Shown piece by piece: positions 30,223 through 41,050 of a DNA stretch of 64,000 nucleotides. The position numbers and the translations under genes were made by a program. Source of the stretch: Pseudomonas syringae pv. cilantro (GTDB lineage Bacteria; Pseudomonadota; Gammaproteobacteria; Pseudomonadales; Pseudomonadaceae); NCBI RefSeq assembly GCF_001293775.1, contig NZ_LGLN01000024.1:79417-143416 (forward strand). Direction: 5' to 3'. A model generated the notes under the pieces. It worked only from the letters and a program-made list of their open reading frames with translations. It searched no databases and was not told the origin of the DNA. How positions within the stretch are numbered: the stretch's first letter is position 1; each line of letters opens with the position of its first letter.

Positions 30223-33180
30223 ATGTCCAGAGGATTGAAATACACACTTGGCTCCGTGCTGGCTGTGCTCGTGCTCTACAGCCTGTTGGGGTTTTTCATC
30301 CTCCCCGGCGTCGCTCTGCGAATCGCCAATCAACAACTCGCCAACTACTCGACCGTGCCCGCCAAACTGGAACGCCTGGAGTTCAACCCCTACACCCTGG
30401 AGCTGACCCTCTGGGGCCTGAACATCGGCACGCCCGGCAAAGAACAGATCGCGTTCGAAAAGCTTTACGCCAACCTGCAGATCGACAGCCTCTGGACCCG
30501 CGCGGTGCATTTGCAGCGCGTCGAGCTGATCAAGCCCAAGACCGAGCTGTTGTTCGACAAGCAAGGCAAGCTCAACCTGGCGCAATTGTTCAAGCTGCCT
30601 GCCAGTGAGCCGACTGCGGACGAGCCGCCGAGCAAGCCGTTTCCGCTGCGCATTGGCGAGATCAAGCTGGCTGACGGTTACGTGCATTTCCAGGACATGC
30701 GCCCCAGCGCGCCAATCGAATTTCTCTACGACGCCCTGAATTTCGAACTGAAGAACCTCAGTACCCTGCCCGAAGACAATGCCGACATGACGCTGGTGGC
30801 AGCGGGCCCCGACGGCGGCCAGATCGACTGGGTGGGCCGCATCAGCCTGGTGCCAATCGCCTCCGAGGGCACGCTGAAAGTCACCGATGGCAAAATGAAG
30901 CTGTGGTGGCCCTATGTTCGGGATGCGTTGCCGTTGGCGCTTGAGGATGGCGTGCTCAACTTCAGCACCGCCTATAAACTCAATCTGGCCAAGGAAACCG
31001 AACTCCAGTTGACCAACCTGTCGGCCAGCGTCGCGCCCTTCGCCTTGAACACGCCTGACGGACGCCCGCTGGTGCGCCTGCAACGCCTGGAGGTGAGCGA
31101 AACGTCGGTTGATCTGGCGAAGCAGCGGGTGACGGTGGGCAAGATTCGCAGCCAGAAGCTGGAAACCTGGGCCGCACGCGAAAGCGACGGGCAACTGGAC
31201 TGGCAGAAGCTGTTTGCCCCTCAACCGGGCAAGCCTGCAGCGCCGCAAAAACCGGCGGTGGACGACAAGGCCGCAGAGCCGGCTCCCGCCACTGCCAGCG
31301 CTCAACCGGCAACGCCGGGCAAACCGTGGCAGGTGCTGCTGCGCGATGTGCAACTGCGTAACTACACGGTCCATCTGGCGGATCGCGTCCCCAAGGAGCC
31401 CGTGGCGCTGGATATCGGCCCGCTGAACGTCGACATCCAGAATTTCGACAGTCTGAACGCATCACCTTTTACCCTCAAGCTCGACACCCGGCTGGGTAAA
31501 CAGGGCACTCTGACCGCCGCTGGCGACGTGAATCTGAACCCGGTCAGCGCGCGTTTGAACGTGACGACCCGTGACATCGACTTGCGGGTTGCTCAGGCTT
31601 ACATCAGCCCGTTCATTCTGCTCGAGCTGCGCAGCGGCATGTTGGCCAGCGACCTGGCAGTCAACCTGAAGAGCACCGAGCCGCTGGCATTCAGCGTCAC
31701 CGGCAAGGCGCAGGTCAGCCAGCTGCACACCCTCGATACCGTCAAGCAGCGCGACTTTCTCAAATGGCAGCAGCTCGACCTGGAAGGGCTGGACTACCAG
31801 CACGGCACCGGTCTCTCGATTGCCAAGGTCAACATGAGCCAGCCGTATGCGCGCTTCATGATCAACGAGGACCGTACCACCAACGTTGATGACCTGCTGA
31901 TCCCACAACCGGATGACAAGAGCGCGTCGAAGCCGAAAACCGCCAACGCGCAGCCCAAGGCCAAAAAAGACAATCCGCTGGCAATCTACGTCGGCGAAGT
32001 GAATATCAAGGACGGCTCGGCCAACTTTGCCGACATGACCCTGACGCCCAACTTCGCGACGGCCGTGCAGCAGCTCAACGGTCGCATCGGCACCATCGAC
32101 AACCGCAAGGCCACCCCGGCCCCGGTCGATATCCAAGGCAAGGTCGACCGTTATGCACCGGTGACCATCAAAGGCAGCCTCAATCCGTTCGACCCGATGG
32201 CCAGCCTCGACATCACCACCAGCTTCAAACGTGTCGAGCTGACCAACCTGACGCCCTACTCCGGGAAGTTCGCAGGCTTCAGGATTCGCAAGGGCCGGCT
32301 CAACCTCGACCTGCATTACCTGATTACCAAAGGCCAGCTCAAAGCCCAGAACAAGGTGTTGATCGAGCAATTGCAACTGGGTGAGCGGGTCGACAGCCCG
32401 GATGCGCTGGACCTGCCTATCCGGCTGGCCGTGGCACTGCTCAAAGACACGCAGGGGCGGATCTCCCTTGAGCTGCCTATTGAAGGCGACCTTAACAACC
32501 CGCAGTTCAGTGTGATGCCGATTGTCTGGCAAACGCTGCGCAATCTGGTGCTGCGCGCAGCACAGGCGCCGTTCAAGATGCTCGGCAGCCTGGTGGCCGG
32601 CGGAAGCTCTGAAGACCTCGGCAGCGTAAGCTTCGCGCCGGGCAGCAGCGAATTGTCGGTCGAGACCCAAAACGCGCTGGAAAAGCTCTCGGCGGCTCTC
32701 AAGGCGCGTCCCGACCTCAAGCTGGAGATCGAAGGTACCAGCGCTGCCAGCAGTGACGGCCCGCTGCTCGCGCAACAACGACTGGAGCGTGAATACCAGT
32801 ACACGTACTACAAGATCCTCCAGCGCCGTGGCGACAAGGTCCCGGCCAAGGCAGGCCTGATAGAGGTCCCGGACGCTGAAAAAGCGCCGATGCTGGAAGG
32901 TATCTACCGCACGCGTCTGAAACAGCAACCGCCTGCGGAATGGGCGAATCTGAGCAAGGAACAACGTGCCAGCCAGATGCGTGCTGCGGTACTCAAGTTC
33001 TGGAGCGGCAACGAGGTATTGCTGCGTGAACTGGGTCAGAGCAGGGCCAGCAGCATCAAGGACTATCTGGTGGACAAGGGCAAGCTGGAAGACGCTCGCG
33101 TGTACTTCGTCGACGCCCGCCTGGGTCAGGCCCAACCGGATGGTAAAGTCATCAGCCCTCTGCACCTGGACAGTGAGTGA
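30223..33180 (+). CDS. DUF748 giant envelope protein with OmpA-like C-terminus
   Basis: The 985-residue protein has an N-terminal membrane anchor (about residues 9-29, SVLAVLVLYSLLGFFILPG), then long repeated beta-rich stretches typical of DUF748 and the AsmA-like group. The C-terminal ~180 residues resemble an OmpA/MotB peptidoglycan-binding fold (VSFAPGSSELSVETQNALEKL, KLEIEGTSAASSDGPLLAQ). A Pro/Ala/Lys-rich linker is near residue 340. A bridge between membranes with wall contact is an inference. The ATG at 30223 follows a purine-rich stretch (gagagagag). The DUF2845 gene follows closely. Confidence 0.82.
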   Translation: MSRGLKYTLGSVLAVLVLYSLLGFFILPGVALRIANQQLANYSTVPAKLERLEFNPYTLELTLWGLNIGTPGKEQIAFEKLYANLQIDSLWTRAVHLQRVELIKPKTELLFDKQGKLNLAQLFKLPASEPTADEPPSKPFPLRIGEIKLADGYVHFQDMRPSAPIEFLYDALNFELKNLSTLPEDNADMTLVAAGPDGGQIDWVGRISLVPIASEGTLKVTDGKMKLWWPYVRDALPLALEDGVLNFSTAYKLNLAKETELQLTNLSASVAPFALNTPDGRPLVRLQRLEVSETSVDLAKQRVTVGKIRSQKLETWAARESDGQLDWQKLFAPQPGKPAAPQKPAVDDKAAEPAPATASAQPATPGKPWQVLLRDVQLRNYTVHLADRVPKEPVALDIGPLNVDIQNFDSLNASPFTLKLDTRLGKQGTLTAAGDVNLNPVSARLNVTTRDIDLRVAQAYISPFILLELRSGMLASDLAVNLKSTEPLAFSVTGKAQVSQLHTLDTVKQRDFLKWQQLDLEGLDYQHGTGLSIAKVNMSQPYARFMINEDRTTNVDDLLIPQPDDKSASKPKTANAQPKAKKDNPLAIYVGEVNIKDGSANFADMTLTPNFATAVQQLNGRIGTIDNRKATPAPVDIQGKVDRYAPVTIKGSLNPFDPMASLDITTSFKRVELTNLTPYSGKFAGFRIRKGRLNLDLHYLITKGQLKAQNKVLIEQLQLGERVDSPDALDLPIRLAVALLKDTQGRISLELPIEGDLNNPQFSVMPIVWQTLRNLVLRAAQAPFKMLGSLVAGGSSEDLGSVSFAPGSSELSVETQNALEKLSAALKARPDLKLEIEGTSAASSDGPLLAQQRLEREYQYTYYKILQRRGDKVPAKAGLIEVPDAEKAPMLEGIYRTRLKQQPPAEWANLSKEQRASQMRAAVLKFWSGNEVLLRELGQSRASSIKDYLVDKGKLEDARVYFVDARLGQAQPDGKVISPLHLDSE

Positions 33181-33194
33181 AGCCGTTGCCACAC

Positions 33195-33515
33195 ATGCGA
33201 ATCAAGATGCTGGTCAGCCTGACCTTGGCCACAGTGGTCGGGGCAGCCGTTTCACCGGCTCATGCGGCGTCGACCCTGCGTTGCGGAAGCCAGTTGATCA
33301 GCACGGGCGACCGGGCATTCGAAATCCAGCAGAAATGTGGTGAGCCGGTCAGTCAGGAAGTGATCGGCACCAAGGAAAGCTTCAGCAATGACTATCGCCA
33401 GTCCGAAACCGTCAGGATCGAAGAATGGATCTACGGCCCTGACAACGGCATGTATCAGTATCTGCACTTCGAGGGCGGGCGTCTGGTAAGGATCGACAGC
33501 AAACGCCGCCGCTGA
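33195..33515 (+). CDS. DUF2845 family secreted protein
   Basis: The 106-residue protein has a signal peptide (MRIKMLVSLTLATVVGAAVS, cleavage after AHA) and the DUF2845 body with LRCGSQLISTGD, QKCGEPV and a C-terminal FEGGRLVRIDS. The family is a periplasmic protein of unknown function. Two cysteines may form a disulfide. An overlapping GTG at 33177 would place the start inside the preceding stop; the ATG at 33195 gives a normal signal peptide. It probably shares the transcript of the DUF748 gene. Confidence 0.8.
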   Translation: MRIKMLVSLTLATVVGAAVSPAHAASTLRCGSQLISTGDRAFEIQQKCGEPVSQEVIGTKESFSNDYRQSETVRIEEWIYGPDNGMYQYLHFEGGRLVRIDSKRRR

Positions 33516-33543
33516 CGCTTACGTCACTTTTACACCATAGAAA

Positions 33544-33569
33544 AGGCCCCGACTCTTCAGTCGGGGCCT
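33544..33569. terminator. Bidirectional terminator
   Basis: AGGCCCCGAC-N6-GTCGGGGCCT is a perfect 10-bp stem lying between the convergent DUF2845 and BON genes. The T-run (TTTTC) is on the minus-strand side, so termination of the BON transcript looks strongest. Confidence 0.85.
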
Positions 33570-33646
33570 CTAATGGCAACATCCTTGTAGCCTCGCATGA
33601 ACCTTCCATCAATCAATGACTGCGGGTGTTCATGGACAGTGTTCGA

Positions 33647-34000
33647 TTACTCGGCTTTCAGGCCAGCAGCCGATACGTCTTTGACGCCTTTGATTTTCTT
33701 GGTGATCGCAACAGCGGTGTTTTTCTGCGCTTCAGTCACTTTTACCATGGAAGACAGGGAAACCACGCCTTTGTTGGTTTCAACCTTGATGTCCGAACCA
33801 GGAATGCCTTTTTCAGTCAGCAGGTCAGCTTTGACTTTGGTGGTGATCCAGGTGTCAGAGGTATCTTCTTTGACTTCTTGAGTCGTGGTGTTAGCTGCCA
33901 GAACCATAGGCGCTTGAGCCGAAGTCTGAGCGAATGCAGCGCTAGCCATGGTCAGTGTCAGGGCAGTTGCAGTAGCGGCAGCGATAGCGAACTTCTTCAT
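33647..34000 (-). CDS. BON-domain periplasmic protein (OsmY-like)
   Basis: The 117-residue protein has a signal peptide (MKKFAIAAATATALTLTMAS, cleavage near AFA-QT) and a single BON domain in the C-terminal half: DTWITTKVKADLLTEKGIPG, DIKVETNKGVVSLSSMV, ITKKIKGVKDV. BON proteins bind phospholipid and are often induced by osmotic or envelope stress, as OsmY is. OsmY has two BON domains and this has one. AGGAG is seven bases before the ATG. Confidence 0.9.
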   Translation of the reverse strand: MKKFAIAAATATALTLTMASAAFAQTSAQAPMVLAANTTTQEVKEDTSDTWITTKVKADLLTEKGIPGSDIKVETNKGVVSLSSMVKVTEAQKNTAVAITKKIKGVKDVSAAGLKAE

Positions 34001-34243
34001 ACGATAACTCCTGTTTTTCTCAAAAACTGCGCCAGGTAAGTGGCTGCAGGGGGTTAACAGTTATATCGCAATCGCTGTGCCAGAATCATGAACTCTTAAA
34101 AGCCCTTTAAAATCATATAGTTATATTTTTAGTTAGTTTGCACAATCGTGCAGACTGCCCGGTCAACGCCGTACAGGCTTGCAAGATGCACGTATGCGTC
34201 CGACCTTTTCTGCGCCACAAACGTAACCTGCTAATAGCGCTCA
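34001..34243. other. Intergenic region upstream of the BON gene
   Basis: These 243 bases hold no gene that I can support. The part around 34095-34140 is A/T rich (atatagttatatttttagttag) and probably contains the BON gene promoter, but clear -35/-10 boxes are not certain. A short palindrome GCAC-AATC-GTGC is at 34140-34151. A 83-codon + frame here enters pnp in antisense and is rejected. Confidence 0.5.
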
Positions 34244-34251
34244 TAAAAAAA

Positions 34252-34267
34252 GGACTCCGAAGAGTCC
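34252..34267 (-). terminator. pnp transcription terminator
   Basis: On the minus strand the stem GGACTC-TTCG-GAGTCC carries a stable UUCG tetraloop and is followed by TTTTTTT. It lies 25 bases after the pnp stop and closes the long rimP-pnp region. Confidence 0.92.
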
Positions 34268-34292
34268 TTTTTTCAACTGCTGATCAGATCGA

Positions 34293-36398
34293 TCAGACGC
34301 CGGATACCTTCGCAGCCGCTACATCTTTGATCGACAGCTTGATACGGCCGCGGTTATCCACGTCCAGTACCAGCACTTCGACTTCCTGACCTTCTTTCAG
34401 GATATCGGTCACTTTCTCTACGCGAGCGTCGCTCAGCATCGAGATGTGAACCAGACCGTCCTTGCCCGGCAGGATGTTGACGAATGCGCCGAAGTCGACG
34501 ATGCGCTCAACCTTGCCCACGTAGATCTTGCCGATTTCTGCTTCTGCGGTGATGCCCAGAACGCGCTGACGTGCTGCTTCAGCCGCTTCCTTGGATTCGC
34601 CGAAGATCTTGATCGAGCCGTCGTCTTCGATATCGATCGACGCCTTGGTCTCTTCACAGATTGCACGGATGGTTGCGCCACCCTTGCCGATCACGTCACG
34701 GATCTTGTCAGTGTCGATCTTCATCGCGATCATGGTCGGAGCGTTGGCCGACAGTTCGTTACGCGACTGACCGATGATCTGGTTCATCTGACCGAGGATG
34801 TTCAGGCGAGCTTCCAGGGCCTGGCCCAGAGCGATCTCCATGATTTCTTCGGTGATGCCCTTGATCTTGATGTCCATCTGCAGCGCGGTCACACCTTTAG
34901 AGGTACCGGCTACTTTGAAGTCCATGTCGCCCAGGTGATCTTCGTCACCCAGGATGTCAGTCAGAATGGCGAATTTTTCGCCTTCCTTGACCAGACCCAT
35001 CGCGATACCGGCAACCGGTGCCTTCATCGGAACGCCCGCATCCATCAGTGCCAGGGAAGCACCGCAGACCGACGCCATGGAGCTGGAACCGTTGGACTCG
35101 GTGATTTCCGAAACAACACGGATGGTGTAAGGGAACACGTCAGCGCCCGGCAGCATGGCCTGCACGCTGCGACGAGCCAGACGACCGTGACCGATTTCAC
35201 GACGACCTGCGCCGCCCATACGACCGCACTCGCCCACCGAGAACGGAGGGAAGTTGTAGTGCAGCATGAAGGGGTCTTTTTTCTCGCCTTCAAGGGTGTC
35301 GAGCAGCTGTGCGTCACGAGCAGTACCCAGCGTGGCCACAACCAGCGCCTGAGTTTCGCCACGGGTGAACAGTGCCGAACCGTGAGTCTTTGGCAGAACG
35401 CCGACTTCGATGTTCAGTGGGCGGACAGTGCGGGTGTCACGACCATCGATACGCGGCTTGCCGTTGACGATGTTTTCGCGAACGGTGCGGTATTCGATTT
35501 CGCCGAAAGCGGCTTTGACTTCACTGGCAGACGGGCTGCCTTCTTCGACAGCGAGCTTGGCAACGACCTGATCTTTCAACTCACCCAGACGCGCATAGCG
35601 GTCGGCCTTGACGGTGATGGTGTAAGCCTGGGAGATCGCGTCGCCGAACTCGGCACGGATAGCGCCCAGCAGTGCGGTCGCTTCAGGCTTTGGCTGCCAG
35701 TCCCAGATAGGCTTGGCGGCTTCGGCGGCCAGTTCCTTGATGGCGTTGATGACGACCTGGAATTCGTCATGGGCGAACAGTACAGCGCCCAGCATCTGGT
35801 CTTCGGTCAGCTCTTTGGCTTCCGATTCAACCATCAGAACGGCTTCGGAAGTACCGGCTACGACCATGTCCAGGCTCGAAGCCTGCAACTGCTCGTAAGT
35901 CGGGTTCAACAGGTAGCCGGTGCTTTCGTGGAAAGCAACGCGCGCAGCGCCGACCGGACCGTCGAACGGAATGCCGGAGATCGCCAGGGCAGCCGAGGTA
36001 CCGATCATCGCAGCGATGTCCGGATCGATTTTCTTGCTGGTGGACAGGACGGTGCAGACAACCTGCACTTCGTTCATGAAGCCTTCTGGAAACAGTGGAC
36101 GGATCGGACGGTCGATCAGTCGCGAGGTCAGGGTTTCTTTCTCGGAAGGACGGCCTTCACGCTTGAAGAAACCACCGGGGATCTTGCCGGCAGCGTAGGT
36201 TTTTTCCTGATAGTGCACGGACAGAGGGAAGAAGCCTTTGCCAGCGTCAGCCTGTTTGGCGCCGACCACAGTCACAAGTACGCTGACGTCGTCGTCAACG
36301 GTGACCAATACTGCACCAGAGGCTTGACGGGCGATACGGCCTGTCTCGAGGGTTACGGTCGATTGACCGAACTGAAACTTTTTGATTACCGGGTTCAC
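34293..36398 (-). CDS. pnp: Polynucleotide phosphorylase
   Basis: The 701-residue 3'-5' exoribonuclease has two RNase PH domains (catalytic half with [26 protein letters not shown] SLALMDAGV), a KH domain ([18 protein letters not shown] near residue 565) and an S1 domain ([19 protein letters not shown] near residue 630). It degrades mRNA and joins the degradosome. The start is GTG at 36398 preceded by AGGA. It lies 175 bases after rpsO; that leader contains a GC-rich inverted repeat around 36455-36480, where RNase III autoregulation acts in E. coli, though the site is not proven here. Confidence 0.97.
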   Translation of the reverse strand: MNPVIKKFQFGQSTVTLETGRIARQASGAVLVTVDDDVSVLVTVVGAKQADAGKGFFPLSVHYQEKTYAAGKIPGGFFKREGRPSEKETLTSRLIDRPIRPLFPEGFMNEVQVVCTVLSTSKKIDPDIAAMIGTSAALAISGIPFDGPVGAARVAFHESTGYLLNPTYEQLQASSLDMVVAGTSEAVLMVESEAKELTEDQMLGAVLFAHDEFQVVINAIKELAAEAAKPIWDWQPKPEATALLGAIRAEFGDAISQAYTITVKADRYARLGELKDQVVAKLAVEEGSPSASEVKAAFGEIEYRTVRENIVNGKPRIDGRDTRTVRPLNIEVGVLPKTHGSALFTRGETQALVVATLGTARDAQLLDTLEGEKKDPFMLHYNFPPFSVGECGRMGGAGRREIGHGRLARRSVQAMLPGADVFPYTIRVVSEITESNGSSSMASVCGASLALMDAGVPMKAPVAGIAMGLVKEGEKFAILTDILGDEDHLGDMDFKVAGTSKGVTALQMDIKIKGITEEIMEIALGQALEARLNILGQMNQIIGQSRNELSANAPTMIAMKIDTDKIRDVIGKGGATIRAICEETKASIDIEDDGSIKIFGESKEAAEAARQRVLGITAEAEIGKIYVGKVERIVDFGAFVNILPGKDGLVHISMLSDARVEKVTDILKEGQEVEVLVLDVDNRGRIKLSIKDVAAAKVSGV

Positions 36399-36573
36399 GG
36401 TTTCCTACCTTTCTTTGTGGCTCTTGGGGAACTGGTTTCTTGCGAATTCTTGGGCAGCGTGGGGAATCGGCCCCTTCCACAGCCCAGATAAAACTTGAGG
36501 CTGGGAGCCTGCCAGATCCAGCGGGAAAACCCGACGGATCGTGACAGACAACCAACCTCTAGCAACGTCGTTA

Positions 36574-36843
36574 TTAGCGACGCAGACCCAGACGACCGAT
36601 CAGGGCGCTGTAACGGCTAACGTCCTTACCTTTCAGGTAATCCAGCAGCTTGCGGCGCTGGTTTACCATACGGATCAGACCACGACGGGAGTGGTGGTCC
36701 TTGCCGTTGGCCTTGAAGTGGCCTTGCAGTTTGTTGATGTTGGCGGTCAGCAGTGCAACTTGCACTTCTGGCGAACCAGTATCACCAACAGCTTGCTGGT
36801 AGTCGGTTACGATCTGAGCTTTTTCTTCAACGCTGAGTGCCAT
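36574..36843 (-). CDS. rpsO: 30S ribosomal protein S15
   Basis: The 89-residue protein binds 16S rRNA at the central domain. The family start [16 protein letters not shown], the central [19 protein letters not shown] and C-terminal [10 protein letters not shown] are all present. The ATG at 36843 gives exact family length; a longer frame upstream is spurious. Between truB and rpsO are 158 bases, where an own promoter is expected. Confidence 0.97.
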   Translation of the reverse strand: MALSVEEKAQIVTDYQQAVGDTGSPEVQVALLTANINKLQGHFKANGKDHHSRRGLIRMVNQRRKLLDYLKGKDVSRYSALIGRLGLRR

Positions 36844-37001
36844 GTGGGCAATCCTTATTTCAGGGAAGCGCTTCCGGAGAAACGTTTCCAACAGGCCGAG
36901 GACGAAACCTCGTATTAAAAAAAGAGATATGACCGTGCCTGTTGACAGCCATCCTCGTTCCACCCCGTTTACAGGCTAGCCTGCCAACGGACTGGTTCCG
37001 G

Positions 37002-37919
37002 TCACTCTGACCGAATCAATCGACGCGGCGCAACACGCCCGTCTTCGCTGACTTCACCGATACCGATGAAGCGACCTTCGTGATCCTGCACCCGTACCAT
37101 GCCGAATTTCGGCGCGTCCGGTGCGCGTACTGGCTGACCATGCAACCAGTAGAACGAACTGTGCTCGGAAAACTTCAGCAGCGGCCAGTCCAGCAAGCCA
37201 CTGTCCGAAGGCATCAGGAAACGGTCTACCGCTTCGTTTCCGCCGTCGGCGTGCACTTGCTCCAGCTCTTCCAGCGTCACCGTCTGAGCCAGCGTGAAAG
37301 GTCCGGCCTGGGTACGGCGCAGTTCTGCGACGTAAGCACCACAACCGAGCTTTTCACCAATATCCTCGACCAGCGTCCGGATATAGGTGCCTTTGCTGCA
37401 ATCCACCGACAAGCGCGCTGTCTCGCCTTCGCAAGCAAGTAATTCCAGGCGCGCAATAGTAACAGAACGGGGCTCGCGCTCCACTACTTCCCCAGCACGC
37501 GCCAGCTTGTAAAGTGGCTGGCCGTCACGCTTGAGCGCGGAGTACATGGGAGGTATCTGACTGATTTGCCCACGAAAATCTGGCAGAACCGCTTCGATAT
37601 CGTCGCGACCAACGGTCACTGGACGCGTGAGCAAAACATCCCCTTCGGAGTCGGCCGTGGTGGTGGTTTTACCCAGTTGCGCCAGCGTCTCGTAGGACTT
37701 GTCCGAATCGAGCAGATACTGAGAAAACTTGGTCGCCTCGCCAAAACACAGCGGCAGAACACCGGTTGCCAAGGGGTCAAGGCTGCCTGTGTGCCCGGCC
37801 TTCTCGGCATTGAGCAGCCAGCGAACCTTTTGCAGCGCGGCGTTGGAAGTGAAGCCCAGTGGCTTGTCGAGCAGGATGATCCCGCTGACATTGCGGCGTA
37901 TACGCTTGACCTGAGCCAC
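37002..37919 (-). CDS. truB: tRNA pseudouridine-55 synthase
   Basis: The 305-residue enzyme makes pseudouridine 55 in tRNA T-loops. The catalytic Asp48 lies in [16 protein letters not shown], and [14 protein letters not shown] is the family start. A C-terminal PUA-like segment ([20 protein letters not shown]) is present. The start is GTG at 37919, with AGGA upstream, three bases after the rbfA stop codon. Confidence 0.97.
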   Translation of the reverse strand: MAQVKRIRRNVSGIILLDKPLGFTSNAALQKVRWLLNAEKAGHTGSLDPLATGVLPLCFGEATKFSQYLLDSDKSYETLAQLGKTTTTADSEGDVLLTRPVTVGRDDIEAVLPDFRGQISQIPPMYSALKRDGQPLYKLARAGEVVEREPRSVTIARLELLACEGETARLSVDCSKGTYIRTLVEDIGEKLGCGAYVAELRRTQAGPFTLAQTVTLEELEQVHADGGNEAVDRFLMPSDSGLLDWPLLKFSEHSSFYWLHGQPVRAPDAPKFGMVRVQDHEGRFIGIGEVSEDGRVAPRRLIRSE

Positions 37920-37922
37920 TCT

Positions 37923-38339
37923 TTATTCCTCGGTGCTTTCAGGCTTTGCATCTGGCGATGCAGGGCCTTCCTGGTGCTGACTGTCTTGCGCCACTGCGCG
38001 CTCGATCAGTGCCGAGAGGTGCGCACCCCGCACGACGCTTTCGTCGTAATGGAAGTGCAACTGAGGCACGCTGCGCAGCTTCATTTCACGGGCCAGCTGC
38101 ATGCGCAGGAAGCCTGCGGCAGCGTTGAGCACCTTGATGGTCTGCGCGATGTCTTCCGCGTTGTCCTGCCCCATGACGGTCATGAAAATCTTTGCGTGAC
38201 CGACATCACGGCTGACGTCTACGGCGGTAATCGTGACCAGACCCACACGGGGGTCCTTGATTTCGCGACGGATCAGTTGCGCCAGCTCGCGCTGCATCTG
38301 ATCGCCGATACGTTGGGTACGGCTGTATTCTTTTGCCAT
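37923..38339 (-). CDS. rbfA: 30S ribosome-binding factor A
   Basis: The 138-residue KH-type protein matures the 16S rRNA 5' end and is needed at low temperature. It begins [20 protein letters not shown] and contains [19 protein letters not shown]. The C-terminal tail is acidic and disordered. It lies between infB and truB, with a hairpin in the infB-rbfA gap. Confidence 0.95.
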   Translation of the reverse strand: MAKEYSRTQRIGDQMQRELAQLIRREIKDPRVGLVTITAVDVSRDVGHAKIFMTVMGQDNAEDIAQTIKVLNAAAGFLRMQLAREMKLRSVPQLHFHYDESVVRGAHLSALIERAVAQDSQHQEGPASPDAKPESTEE

Positions 38340-38392
38340 GCTTGTTACCTGTTACTGATCCGGGAGCAAACCCTGACAGTCTGAAAGCGGCA

Positions 38393-38426
38393 AACGCCCG
38401 GCCTGACAATTGCCAGACCGGGCGTT
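38393..38426 (-). terminator. Hairpin in the infB-rbfA gap
   Basis: The inverted repeat AACGCCCGG ... CCGGGCGTT (9-bp arms, 16-base loop that is itself partly self-complementary) lies in the 158-base gap between infB and rbfA. A T-rich stretch follows on the minus strand only weakly. It may be a partial terminator or RNA-processing site inside the operon. Confidence 0.5.
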
Positions 38427-38497
38427 GCGTTTAGAGCTCATGAAGAAACGCTGCACGTACATGCGACGCTCCCGCCATGGCTCCTGAAGCTCGCGAT

Positions 38498-41023
38498 TTA
38501 GAGGCTGCGAGCCACTTGGACCTTCTCGAAGACTTCGATCTTGTCACCAACCTTGACGTCGTTGTAGCTCTTGACGCCGATACCGCATTCCATGCCGGCA
38601 CGTACATCGGCAGCGTCATCCTTGAAGCGGCGCAGGGATTCCAGCTCGCCTTCGAAGATAACGATGTCTTCACGCAGAACACGAATCGGACGGTTACGGT
38701 AAACCGTGCCTTCCAGAACCATACAACCTGCGATCGCGCCGAATTTAGGCGAACGGAACACATCGCGGACTTCGGCAATGCCCAGGATATTCTCCCGAAC
38801 GTCGCTGCCAAGCATACCGGTGAGGGCTTTCTTGACGTCTTCGATGATGTCGTAGATCACGTTGTAGTAACGCATATCCAGACCTTCCTGCTCGACAATC
38901 TTGCGTGCGCCAGCATCGGCACGCACGTTGAAGCCGAACAGTACAGCGTTGGAGGCCAGTGCCAGGTTGGCGTCGCTCTCGGTGATACCACCGACACCGC
39001 CACCGACCACACGCACTTGCACTTCGTCGTTACCCAGGCCATTCAAGGCGCCGTTCAACGCTTCGAGGGAACCACGAACATCAGATTTGAGGACGATGTT
39101 GAGCGTCTTCTTCTCTGCCTGACCCATGTTCTCGAAGATGTTTTCCAGCTTGCCTGCGTGAGCACGGGCCAGTTTGACTTCGCGGAACTTGCCTTGACGG
39201 AACAGAGCCACTTCACGGGCTTTCTTCTCATCCGACAGCACGCTCATCTCGTCGCCAGCGTCCGGGGTACCGTCCAGGCCGAGAATCTCGACCGGGATGG
39301 AAGGACCCGCTTCTTTGACCGGCTTGCCATTCTCGTCAAGCATGGCGCGGATGCGGCCGAAGTTCGAACCGACCAGCACCATGTCGCCCTGACGCAGCGT
39401 ACCGTCCTGAACCAGAACAGTAGCAACCGGACCACGGCCCTTATCCAGACGGGACTCGACGACAACACCACGGCCGGGCGCCGATGGAGTGGCTTTGAGT
39501 TCCAGAACTTCGGCTTGCAGCAGAACAGCTTCCAGCAATTCGTCGACGCCGGTACCCATTTTCGCGGACACCGAAACGAAAGGCGTATCACCGCCCCACT
39601 CTTCGGACGTCACGCCATGGACCGACAACTCGCTGCGAATACGATCGAGGTCAGCACCAGGCTTGTCGATCTTGTTCACGGCGACGACCAGCGGCACGCC
39701 AGCAGCAACAGCATGCTGAACCGCTTCGATGGTCTGCGGCATCACGCCGTCATCGGCAGCGACTACCAGAATCACGATGTCGGTCGCCTTGGCACCACGA
39801 GCACGCATTGCGGTAAACGCGGCGTGACCCGGGGTGTCGAGGAAGGTGACCATGCCGCGTTCGGTTTCTACGTGGTAGGCACCGATGTGCTGCGTGATAC
39901 CACCGGCTTCGCCAGCAGCTACCTTGGCACGACGAATGTAGTCGAGCAGGGAAGTCTTGCCGTGGTCGACGTGGCCCATTACGGTCACAACCGGTGCACG
40001 TGAGAACGACTCACCTTCGAACTTCAGCGATTCGGCCAGCGAATCTTCCAGGGCGTTGTCGCTGACCAGCGTGACCTTGTGGCCCAGCTCTTCGGCGATC
40101 AACTGGGCAGTTTCCTGATCCAGTACCTGGTTGATGGTCACCGGGGTGCCCATCTTGAACATGAACTTGATGACTTCAGCAGCCTTGACCGACATCTGCG
40201 CCGACAACTCGCCGACAGTGATGGTCTCGCCAATGGCAACGTCACGAATCACAGGACCGGTAGGGCTCTGGAAACCGTGTGCGTTACGCTTCTTCAGCTT
40301 GCCTTTGCCACGACCACCACGACGGAAGCTGTCGCTTTCTTCGTCGGTAGTGCGAGGTGCAACGCGAGGGGCCGGAGCCTTCTCCTTGACCGAAGCGCGA
40401 TGCGGAGCGTTTTTACGCTCGCCGTCACCGCCACGGGCATTGCGATCATCGGCGCGAGGCTTGTCAGGGCGACGTTGTTCGTCACGCTTGCGAGCATCGG
40501 CCGATGGCGCAGCGCTGGCAGGTGCCGGAGCAGCGGCGGCTTGCGCTTCACGCACAGGCTCGGCGGCAGCAACTGGCTGCGCAGGCGCCGAAGCATCCTG
40601 AGCGGCAGCCGGCTGGCTGGTTGCATCTGCTTCGGTACGTCGCTTGGCCTCTTCTTCAGCCTTTTGACGAGCGGCATTTTCTACCGCACGGCGTTCGTCC
40701 ATCTCGCGCTTGCGCTCGGCTTCGATTTCTTCCGGGCTACGCTGCACAAATACTTTCTTCTTGCGCACTTCAACGCTGATGCTTTTGCTGCCGGCAACGC
40801 GCAAGGTGCTGGTGGTCTTGCGCTGCAAGGTAATCTTGCGAGGCTCTTCCACCTTGGCCTTGTGACCACTTTTCAGGTGCGTCAACAGGGCTTGCTTTTC
40901 GTTATCGGTCACAACTTGCTCGGCGGCGGTGTGCGGCAGACCTGCCTCACGCATCTGCTGTAACAGGCGCTCTACCGGTGTGTCGACCACTTTGGCCAGT
41001 TCTTTCACCGTGACTTGCGTCAT
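38498..41023 (-). CDS. infB: Translation initiation factor IF-2
   Basis: The 841-residue GTPase delivers initiator tRNA to the 30S subunit. The N-terminal IF2_N helical module ([20 protein letters not shown]) is followed by a long charged Ala/Arg/Glu linker (about residues 100-240), a second IF2_N region, and the G domain with G1 GHVDHGKT near residue 350 and the NKID motif. C-terminal beta barrels follow. Upstream nusA lies 27 bases away. The initiator tRNA gene that IF-2 serves is the first gene of this operon. Confidence 0.97.
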   Translation of the reverse strand: MTQVTVKELAKVVDTPVERLLQQMREAGLPHTAAEQVVTDNEKQALLTHLKSGHKAKVEEPRKITLQRKTTSTLRVAGSKSISVEVRKKKVFVQRSPEEIEAERKREMDERRAVENAARQKAEEEAKRRTEADATSQPAAAQDASAPAQPVAAAEPVREAQAAAAPAPASAAPSADARKRDEQRRPDKPRADDRNARGGDGERKNAPHRASVKEKAPAPRVAPRTTDEESDSFRRGGRGKGKLKKRNAHGFQSPTGPVIRDVAIGETITVGELSAQMSVKAAEVIKFMFKMGTPVTINQVLDQETAQLIAEELGHKVTLVSDNALEDSLAESLKFEGESFSRAPVVTVMGHVDHGKTSLLDYIRRAKVAAGEAGGITQHIGAYHVETERGMVTFLDTPGHAAFTAMRARGAKATDIVILVVAADDGVMPQTIEAVQHAVAAGVPLVVAVNKIDKPGADLDRIRSELSVHGVTSEEWGGDTPFVSVSAKMGTGVDELLEAVLLQAEVLELKATPSAPGRGVVVESRLDKGRGPVATVLVQDGTLRQGDMVLVGSNFGRIRAMLDENGKPVKEAGPSIPVEILGLDGTPDAGDEMSVLSDEKKAREVALFRQGKFREVKLARAHAGKLENIFENMGQAEKKTLNIVLKSDVRGSLEALNGALNGLGNDEVQVRVVGGGVGGITESDANLALASNAVLFGFNVRADAGARKIVEQEGLDMRYYNVIYDIIEDVKKALTGMLGSDVRENILGIAEVRDVFRSPKFGAIAGCMVLEGTVYRNRPIRVLREDIVIFEGELESLRRFKDDAADVRAGMECGIGVKSYNDVKVGDKIEVFEKVQVARSL

Positions 41024-41050
41024 GCACTTCTCTCCTCAGGCCGCTCTTAC

